From assembly GCF_000276665.1 (NCBI RefSeq), contig NW_004955416.1, positions 3,058,124 to 3,122,123 of the forward strand: a DNA stretch of 64,000 bases. Reading direction: 5' to 3'. This document shows, piece by piece, positions 56,801-64,000 of this stretch. The notes under the pieces were generated by a model that had not been told where the DNA came from, did not search any database, and saw nothing but the letters and a program-made list of their open reading frames with translations. Numbering within the stretch: position 1 is the first letter of the stretch; each line of letters begins with the position of its first letter. A program made the translations under genes and the position numbers. The DNA comes from Chinchilla lanigera. Lineage: Eukaryota > Chordata > Mammalia > Rodentia > Chinchillidae.

Positions 56801-57184
56801 TTTGTGAAAGTCTGAATGGCTGTAAGCTTAGCTATAGAAATAACTGCATATTAGTAGACACAATAATTTTATTTCAAATCAACAATACAGAAAAGTTTAC
56901 AATAATTTACAAATTTGGCATGTGTAACTGTTGTGCTAACTCTGCCTAAAAGTTCTCCAGAGTGAGAGTGTGAAGGGATGTGAATAGTGCTTCTCAGGCT
57001 GATTGCACAGGGACAAAAGTGCCAGCAAAGTAGCTGTAGAAAAGGAAGGATGGCAGCTAGGTAGGAAATGTTTCTAGATGAAGAAAAAGGATTCAGATTT
57101 GGGAAGTTAGTAAGAAATTACTTGGAAATTCACTAAGTGAGTGGAAGTATCCATAGGAATGTCAGCCAGTTGACCATGAAGTAC
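56801..57184. other. Unique sequence
   Basis: No gene or repeat recognised. Confidence 0.4.
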
Positions 57185-57425
57185 TGGAGCACCTGCTTTC
57201 CTACTTTGGGCCTCTGTAAGTGGTGCCCCTTTTTACCTGAAATGCCCTTCTTTCCCTTTTCATTCACCCTCTTCACTTCCGGACCATTCAGTTCAGTGTT
57301 ACCTTTTGTGGGAATCTTACCTAACTTTCCAAGCTGAACTAGGTGTCCTTGAAATGTACCTCCCCCACCCATTCCCCTACACTGGAATGTTGGACTTGCT
57401 GTGTTAGTGGGACACATCTGTTGAC
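57185..57425 (+). mobile_element. L2 LINE fragment
   Basis: TGAAATGCCCTTCTTTCCC, GTGGGAATCTTACCTAACTT and CAAGCTGAACTAGGTGTCCT resemble the L2 sequence TGGAATGCTCTTCCCC... / GCCTTCCCTGACC... / ...CTAGGT.AGGTGCC. Old and diverged. Confidence 0.45.
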
Positions 57426-59139
57426 TTGAAATATGTGTTTTCTGCACTAGTTTGTGAATGTTTTTCTGCTATGAACTCTGGCTTTTGTTTGTTAGTTTGT
57501 TTGTTTGAATCTCTCTGTGATCTGTGATTATGTCGTTGTGCAGTCACAGTAAACATGCTTTCTCTACTGGCAGAATAGCAGGCCTGGAAACATGAGGAAG
57601 GGCACCCATCTTGAAGCCACTCAAGTATTTGACAGGTTATCAACAGAAAAGAACCTAGACTCTAATATTTTGTGATTCAGTGCAAATACCATGAGGCATG
57701 GGCAATCCTTGATTAATACTTTGCATTATTCAGATCCTAACACTTGACCTACACACAATCTACAAACACACAGAAGATCTTAGGGAATTGAAGGAAACTA
57801 GTGACACAAAGATGACAAATTTTAAGGAAATAAAACTTCAAAGGAAAGGAAAGAAACTGGTGCTCTGGAGGGGCCTAGAAGAAAAGGCAATTTAATAAAA
57901 GTCTTCAAGGCTAGACAAAACATTTCTATTTGCACTGAAAAGAGAAGAGAAAATGAACATAAAATGACTGAAAAGAAAAATTACTTATCAGTTACAATTG
58001 TTTATCTGGAGGATACATTTAGGGAGGTGGTCATACAACCATATTCAAAATAGATTTTTATCTGCTGGAGTGAGTTCATGCTGAAGCCTGTATGAAGTTG
58101 AGTCAGAGCTAAATGATTGCCGCTTTGTCCAGCCTTAAAATTCAATGATTCCATTGGCGAGAGTATATTTCTCCTTATAACATTTATCTGGGAGATGTGT
58201 GATTCTCAAAGAAAACTTTGAGATAAAGCATTACTGTCTGGATCTTCCCAAATGATCTCCTTTAAGTTGTTCTATACGCTTGAGACTCTGATGCTCATGA
58301 ATCACTGCTAATCTCTTAGAAACATATTTCTCTAGATAAGATCAGTTTCTTTCAGAATACAGAGGAGAGCGGACTGCATTTCTTTAATGTTTCTATTGAG
58401 AATACATATAGACATTTATTTGAGACAGAAGTTAAGAATACTTGGGGTTGGTATGTGGTTCATAAACGGGCAGTTCTTTGCAAACAAATTCAACCAGTCC
58501 CAAAGAGCAACTGGCTTGTTTCTAGTGGAATTATGTGTTCAGACAAAAGCACCCCTTATAACTTTTTCTTTACTCACATTTGCCAATCACCACTAAATTG
58601 AACAAAATCTACCTGTTTTGTTAGCCTGTTAACTCCTTCTTATGATAGTTTATAGCAATCTCTGAAGATATGGTACATAACAATATTAATATTATAAAAG
58701 ATTTATTTCAGGTGCTATTTAACTAGTTCTGAAAGCATTTAGAGTTTTCTAACAGTCAAATAAATCCTGTTATGCCATTTCAAGGACTGTGAAGTCGGTT
58801 CTGAGCAACTGCAGAAGGAAAGCTTTCTTTCTTTTTTGATTATTTCTATATTTAGATCCCTGGAAGAAAAAGTCAATCCAGACGAACTAAAAACAAAAGG
58901 CAAGATGAGCACAGTCAAGTTTCCTTTTGACCTTATAGTTCTGATACACAACTGGCCAATTTTTACTTAAAAAATAAACCCTCACAACTCAACTCTCCCC
59001 CTTTTCAGAAGGGGAAAAAAAGCCTGAGGCAAACATAATCAACTATTCTAGGAAAAATTTAAAATATGTATGCAGCCACAGGGAATTCCAGTATTTGAGC
59101 AGAAATGCACAGTTCCAACATCAAGCTGCTGTTAGGGTT
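57426..59139. other. Mostly unique sequence
   Basis: A (GTTT)-like run, GTTTGTTAGTTTGTTTGTTT, lies at 57487-57506. The 58070-58600 part is repeat-free and retains a few CpGs. No gene recognised. Confidence 0.4.
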
Positions 59140-59221
59140 ACAGTGCTCTGACCACTTAGGCTGAAAGTGAAAGAGGCATTAATTAAGTAATAACGATCAA
59201 GGTATGGGGCATTTCCTGGGG

Positions 59222-59293
59222 ATTAATGACCAGCTGGGGGAGTTGATAGCCTACAGTGCAGCCAAGGGCCATTAACCCCAGCTGGTCATCAAT
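59222..59293. repeat. 17/18-bp inverted repeat around CCAGCTGG
   Basis: ATTAATGACCAGCTGGGG (59222-59239) pairs with CCCCAGCTGGTCATCAAT (59276-59293), 17 of 18 positions, with a single A/C mismatch at 59225-59290. The loop is 36 bases. Each arm contains a homeodomain-type ATTA core beside an E-box, mirrored across the loop. Confidence 0.85.
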
Positions 59294-60092
59294 TCTTGGT
59301 CCCTGTGTTATAGTCATTATTGCTATCATAAGCCAAAAATGAAAAGCAAATGGGTCTATGGATTACTTTTATGGATGATGCAGTTTCAATTGGTATCTAC
59401 AGGGCATTCCTGGAGAATGAATGCTCTGTCCATGAGCCAATCAGGTGCTTTGACATTCCATTCTACTTAGGATGCTGCCTGGGAGGAATGGAGGGCAAAT
59501 GAGGTAGGCAGCCAACGGTTGAAAAGTTTCAGGTCTCTGTTGACACTTGAGAGCTATTGAAACCATAAGATCACACAGAGGCAGGTTGGGGACAGGAAAG
59601 GAAATGTGCTGTGGAGTTAGGTGGGTGTGCTTTCTTGTGGATGCCCTAGTTTAGTGCCTTTATGGGAAGTGAAGAAAAATCATTGGATAGTAATGAGACT
59701 CCTAGAAGACAGAAAATGCCAATTTGCAGGAGGAAAAGAGAGAGATGAAAGGACAATGTACTCTATTGGAATTGATAAAAACATTAAAAATAAAGAATGC
59801 AGAGGGACTGTCAGACTATAGTGATCAACTTGGACAGATAGAAATTAATTATATTTGGTTTAAAAAGCTGCTTCTGCAGCCATGGTCAATTTTAAAAAGC
59901 ACATTAGAAAATATCTCAAACTGACTTTCCAATTACTATGTCTGGCAGCCTAGTGTGTTGAAACAAAACTCATTTTAAATGGGTAAGCACATTCAATATT
60001 GACTGACACTATTTTCAAAATTCATAAATTTAGTCCCAGTCAAGCCATTTTGAAGGTGATTCAGAGGAGAGATGACCTCTGCCAAAGGACAA

Positions 60093-60128
60093 CAATATTA
60101 ATGGGAATGCTTCCCATCAAATTAATTG
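60093..60128. repeat. Short inverted repeat
   Basis: CAATATTAATGGGAA (60093-60107) and TTCCCATCAAATTAATTG (60111-60128) form a hairpin with a 3-base loop and one internal insertion. The ATGGGAA/TTCCCAT core is perfect. Confidence 0.75.
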
Positions 60129-60210
60129 TCTCAACTAAAGGCTGCAGGAGGACAGTACATCTATGCTCACGTTGCAAGATGTGGGGAGCAAAGCGAAAGT
60201 GAATTAAAAA

Positions 60211-60621
60211 GGATTTGGTACCAGAGTTTCCATTTTAATTGTAGAATTTTACAGAACCAACAGTCAAATCCATCTTTTCCATAGTGACGTAGAGATACTT
60301 TCTAGGAGAGATATGCCAGAAATAGACATTGGGTTTCAGAACAGTTCTTTTATACTATGAACACTTAAAACTATAACTTTCTAGTGAAGAGGAGCTGTTT
60401 GCAAAGCAAATATAGGTACCACATATGGTATGTTCATATATATATATATACATACCTGTCCTCCTCCCACTTTATCAGAAGCTGGGTTCAAGGAAGATAA
60501 ACGAATAACAATGACAAAATAATGAAAAAACCTCAGTGCCTCAGTGGTAAATAATAAAAGCATATTTTATTAAATATGTAAAAATGACATCACTTTCTTT
60601 TCAGGCTGTGTTTTCATCAGC
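60211..60621. other. Unique sequence with a short (TA)n
   Basis: TATATATATATATA lies at about 60437-60451. No other feature recognised. Confidence 0.4.
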
Positions 60622-60801
60622 CTTCCTTCCTTCCTTCTTTCCTTCCTTCCTTCTTTCCTTCCTTCCTTCNNNNNNNNNNNNNNNNNNNNNNNNNNNNNNN
60701 NNNNNNNNNNNNNNNNNNNNNNNNNNNNNNNNNNNNNNNNNNNNNNNNNNNNNNNNNNNNNNNNNNNNNTTCCTTCCTTCCTTCCTTCCTTCCTTCCTTC
60801 T
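60622..60801 (+). repeat. (TTCC)n microsatellite containing an assembly gap
   Basis: CCTT/TTCC units with occasional TTTC interruptions lie on both sides of 100 N bases at 60670-60769. The same motif on both flanks shows that the gap lies inside the repeat. Predicted frames crossing it are meaningless. Confidence 0.97.
60670..60769. other. Assembly gap (100 N)
   Basis: Exactly 100 unknown bases, the conventional size for a gap of unknown length. The repeat was probably not spanned by reads. Confidence 0.99.
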
Positions 60802-61139
60802 GTCTAAGATAGGAAAACATTTCAAGGGAAAGAGGAATCAATTTTCTTAAGGTGGACCTTATTTTAAACACAGCAGGCAGTATAATCTGGATCCAGTTAT
60901 ATTTCTGCGACTCCCCATTATGAGAAAAATTCCAGCCTATGAGTGGTAATCTTTGAATGTTTGAAATTCTCTTTAATTCATCTAATATTCTTCTTTCTGT
61001 GTTCCTGGATCATTAAGATGGATAGGAGAAATTCACTATGTAATCTGTTTGCATTATCCACCTACTACCCACCTACTATCCAGTAATATAATAAATGTGA
61101 AGAAAATAAATCATGTTGAGTTAATTATTTTTAACTTTT
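60802..61139. other. Unique sequence
   Basis: No gene or repeat recognised; a CCACCTACTACCCACCTACT doublet lies at 61059-61078. Confidence 0.45.
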
Positions 61140-61520
61140 TTCACTTTCATCTCTTCTAAAACCTTGTCCGCCTTCAGGGTTTCCGATATTCGCCCAAATG
61201 GATGACTTCCAAATCTCCACTTTCAGCTCCGTTCTCCTACCCAAACTTCAGTCTTGAATTTACAATAGGCCTTGAAACCTTTATGTCTTGTGGTCCTGCC
61301 AACTCCTGATATTCAATAGCTCCCAAGCCAAAATCAGCACATTTCCACTAACCTCACTCCTCTGTTTGAAATAACACTTTCCACTTCCAGAACTGGAATT
61401 ATCCCACTCATTCATCCAAAAGACCTTGAAGCTATCCTTGATTCTGACTTTTCCTCATACTGTATAACTGGATTGACACTGAGTCCTTAGCTTCTTTGTA
61501 TGCAGAGCACAGAACACTTT
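61140..61520 (+). mobile_element. L2 LINE fragment
   Basis: CTTCCAAATCTCCACTTTCA, GAAATAACACTTTCCACTTC and AAAAGACCTTGAAGCTATCC, then TTGATTCTGACTTTTCC. These resemble the L2 phrases CAAATTTACATCTCCAGC and CTTGGAGTCATCCTTGACTC. Diverged. Confidence 0.5.
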
Positions 61521-61717
61521 TCTTTAGGTTTCCTTTATCTTTCTTCCCCCGCCTTACATTGTCACCAGATGAATGGGCTGGTGCAAACATGAGGGAATTT
61601 TCTCCTGGTTAGGTCGTCCTCTTCAATATTTTAACCAGTGATGTGCATTAAATATATAAGACACTATCAAATAGGAAGACAGCAGAGTCTGAAAAAGACA
61701 GTGAACAATTTGTATGC
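61521..61717. other. Spacer
   Basis: No feature seen. Confidence 0.4.
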
Positions 61718-62095
61718 AATGTTAGTTACTTTCCCATCACTGTGACAAAATATCTGGTACTCACAACATAAAGTTTAACAGCTGAGTTTCAGTTCATGGT
61801 CAGTTGGCTCCAAGGAAGAAACAGCATAGTAGAATGGCATGGCTGCAGAAAACTATTTAACTCCTTAAACAGCCAAGAAGCAGAGAGAGAAGGGGCAAGG
61901 ATAGATCCTTGTAGCTCCTGCCTCCTGTGATCCACCTCCAGCTAGGACCCAGCACCCAGCAGTCAGCTACTGAACTTACTTCTGGATGTGTTCACTGATG
62001 ACTATAGTGCCCCTTGATCCAATCACATTCCAAATGTACGAGATATGGCAGGGAGGGGCGTTTCAGATATAAAGCACACTGTGTGATTAAATAAG
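61718..62095 (-). mobile_element. MaLR-type LTR, antisense
   Basis: Left end TTAGTTACTTTCCCATCACT and GTGACAAAATATCTGGTACT, middle AGCAGAGAGAGAAGGGGCAA, right GATCCAATCACATTCC and GAGATATGGCAGGGAGGGGC. This is the reverse complement of a rodent MaLR LTR ending in GTCACAG...AAAGTAACTAA. Solo copy. Confidence 0.7.
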
Positions 62096-63084
62096 AAGGC
62101 ACAAAATACAGCCTCACTATTTCCTTGCCTTCCAAACTCTATGGGTCTCCATTGCCTTCAACCTTGGCATCCATGCCTCAGCCTGCACACTATTCTTCAT
62201 GTCTCAGAGACCCTATATTCTAGGCTACCCACCAACTTTTTACACTTTAATACTTTAATACTTTTCTCAAGGGATTCTATCAAGGGGTTCAGTAGAAATC
62301 ACCTTCTAAAAAAATATTTTACTGTTCTTATAGCCACAGATTTCAGTACTAGTTTGAGTGTTGTATTTTCTCTATAGCTTTCCTCAAGGCCCTCAGTATT
62401 CCTAATGATTCCTCACTTTTGTTTTTAGAGCCTTTTCCTTTAAGTGTTCTATGTGGGATGTAAGACTTACCAGTGACACAAATAAAGGTGATCTGGAGGT
62501 TTTAGATTTTTAGTTGTGAGTAACCTCAGAGTAAATTGGGCCTGTACAACAAGGAAGATAAAAATTCTATGTTTTTCTGCAAGTGTGAAAATACATGTAT
62601 CCTACAGAATTGTTGGGAGCACATTTTAGATGAAATTCAGATAAACTGGAACATAACATATTTTCAAAGATGAACAACAAGGACAGTGAAGGGAGTTAAA
62701 CAATCATAAGAGACATTCATAAGGGACAAGAAGAGGGAGTTCTGATAGTCTCCTTTTCCTTCTTTTTTATTTGACTTGCCTGTTGATTACTCATTAAGAA
62801 TTAAAGAACTGATACACATTTAGATGTACTATGAACTTATTCATTGCCACAGACCACACTATATTTTCTTACCCTACATTGACTTGTGTGCATTCATATT
62901 TTTACCTGCTTGGTCCTGAAGACCCTTGAGCCTGTAACTTCTGATTTCAAACATGTTTTCAATTGTGAAATTTTAGGCTTCTTTTCCTCAACATTCATTC
63001 TCCTGTCTCTTTGCAAAGTATCATCCTTGGCCAGCTGTAATTTTCCTCACCTGTAACATCCTCCTCTTCTCTCCTCTGTAACTC
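62096..63084. other. Unique sequence
   Basis: Short frames only. No gene or repeat recognised. Confidence 0.4.
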
Positions 63085-63279
63085 TGTATTTTTTCCAGTA
63101 CTGGAGATTGAGCTTCATCCCCAACCTTCCCGCTGAGCTACATACCCAACTCCTTTAAGTTTTGAAGCAAGTTCTCACTAAGTCATTAATCTGCCATGTT
63201 GGCCTTAAAATTCTGATCCTTCTACCTCAGACCATCAGTGTTGGAATCAGGTGTGCACTTCCACCACACCTGGCTCCCC
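63085..63279 (-). repeat. B1-ID composite SINE
   Basis: The minus strand begins with a 7SL-derived part, GGGGAGCCAGGTGTGGTGGA, GTGCACACCTGATTCCAACA, GATCAGAATTTTAAGGCC and GAGAACTTGCTTCAAAACTT. It then continues into an ID-like part, GGAGTTGGGTATGTAGCTCA, GCTCAATCTCCAGTACTGGA, and an A tail. A 7SL part followed by a tRNA part is the layout of B1-dID/MEN-type SINEs described in non-murid rodents. It is older than the free ID copies. Confidence 0.78.
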
Positions 63280-63904
63280 AATTCTATGCCTACAAAGTCA
63301 TATTCATTTACTTTGAATCTCACACTATTTGAAGATTATTATCAAAGGGTGCCACTAATAAGCAGCATTTCTTCTGCCTCAGTCTGGAGTTAAACAACTT
63401 TAGAAGTAAAATCAGAATAAGGGGGAAATGTATTGAAGGACCTAGCTTAGAATAGAATAGATTAGGCCTTGTAACTAAGTTACAAATTGGACAGACCTTT
63501 CTGCTTTATGCTAGGCAGCGTGACTTATGTATGGTGGTGGAGAGGAGAATGGGGGCTTTCTTTAGTCAGGGAGCACACAGAGGAATGACAGCAGGACTAT
63601 GCATATTGGATTATTCTTTCCAAATCCCACTGTACCTCTCAAGAGCAGGGGGAAGCTCAGGCTTATACCTTTTGAATTTCTTTCATAGGAAGGAGATACT
63701 GAGAATGAGATACAGGCATTTCCCACTGACATCAGCAACTTTATTTTCTAATGCTTTTACATGTGTAGGCCTCATAACCCCTCAAAATAAAATGATGACT
63801 GGAAACAGGCATTTACATTGTGTTTGCTCTTTATAAATCCAAAGTGCTCAGCACTGAGAAAAAATAAACATGAAATATAAAGAAGACTGAATGAGAAGTC
63901 TGAA
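63280..63904. other. Unique sequence
   Basis: The 101-codon plus-strand frame at 63531-63836 has no domain. No gene recognised. Confidence 0.4.
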
Positions 63905-63995
63905 AACTTGCGTTAGGTTCTAGCTCTGTGACTGTGGAGTCTACATGGCTCTGGGTCTCAGTTTCTCAAGTGTGAAATGGGAGATTAGCAGAAAA
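63905..63995 (+). repeat. MIR SINE, sense, cut by the window end
   Basis: GGTTCTAGCTCTGTGACTGT, GGGTCTCAGTTTCTCAAGTG and TGAAATGGGAGATTAG match the MIR core (CCTCAGTTTCCTCATCTGTAAAATGGGGATAA). It may continue past the window. Confidence 0.65.
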
Positions 63996-64000
63996 TTTTA

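Larger units (their letters stand above)
59140..60210. promoter_or_regulatory. Candidate conserved element cluster with inverted repeats
   Basis: About 1 kb without recognisable mobile elements. It has many TAAT/ATTA cores (GCATTAATTAAGTAATAACG, GAAATTAATTATATTTGG, CAATATTAATGGG, AAATTAATTGTC), E-boxes in CCAGCTGG, and strong inverted repeats at 59222-59293 and 60093-60128. Overlapping frames at 59621-59924 are about 66 codons without a domain. The clustering suggests an enhancer, and the lack of mobile-element debris over 1 kb fits selective constraint. No alignment supports it yet. Confidence 0.42.

Noticed and set aside
60584..60871. Open frames on both strands across the N gap
   Set aside because: They are formed by TTCC repeats and unknown bases and carry no coding signal.

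Overview
This window is mammalian nuclear DNA: AT-rich, largely non-coding and full of interspersed repeats. I found no intact protein-coding gene, no rRNA or functional tRNA gene, no CRISPR array and no operon-like structure. Nearly all open frames over 60 codons are chance frames, or lie inside L1 or L2 LINE debris or low-complexity tracts. Three features point to a non-murid rodent. Young tRNA-derived ID/BC1-like SINEs are present (about 80-110 bp, GGGGCTGGGGATTTAGCTCAG start, A-rich tail, perfect target-site duplications). There are B1-like 7SL SINEs and a B1-ID composite SINE, and a rodent-type L1 shares the window with older L1M, L2, MIR and MaLR/MLT1 copies. I lean towards the beaver or a relative (Castorimorpha) from memory of SINE types, but cannot establish it without a library search.

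Layout. 1-2.3 kb is unrecognised sequence. 2.67-4.36 kb is an L1 with a twin-priming type inversion. 4.4-9.8 kb is mostly unique, with a MIR and an ID SINE. 9.8-12.4 kb has a MaLR LTR, the longest open frame (192 codons, probably chance), a pair of near-identical ID SINEs, a short tandem repeat and a B1-like SINE. 14.1-14.6 kb is a candidate conserved non-coding element. 16.1-17.2 kb carries a MIR and a MaLR LTR. 18.3-25.3 kb is a dense repeat block: ID SINE, piggyBac-like inverted-repeat element, L1 3' end, L2, a 3.4 kb L1 with a recognisable but broken reverse transcriptase, a MaLR LTR, and a second twin-primed L1. 28.5-31 kb is an L1 and then an old L1M, both antisense. 31.7-35.8 kb holds a tRNA-derived SINE, a MaLR LTR, a GC-rich tract, a long pyrimidine tract, and a probable L1 5' end with ORF1-like remnant. 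37-38.9 kb has a B1, an L1M and an MLT1 split by an ID SINE. 42.4-43.8 kb and 48.4-48.8 kb are candidate regulatory elements. 49.4-50.9 kb is another antisense L1. 51.5-57.5 kb has SINEs, MIR, L2 and an (AT)n. 59.1-60.2 kb is a candidate conserved element with striking inverted repeats. 60.6-60.8 kb is a TTCC microsatellite spanned by a 100-N assembly gap. 61-64 kb has L2, MaLR, a B1-ID SINE and a MIR.

Functional reading: an intergenic or intronic gene-poor region. Its non-repeat islands (14.1-14.6, 42.5-43.8, 48.4-48.8, 54.3-54.5, 59.1-60.2 kb) keep CpGs, TAATTA-type homeodomain sites and E-boxes, and look more like distal enhancers than exons. The best leads are an 84-90 nt miRNA-precursor-like hairpin at 43635-43724 and a 17/18-bp inverted repeat built around CCAGCTGG at 59222-59293. 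I did not find a convincing new multi-gene system.
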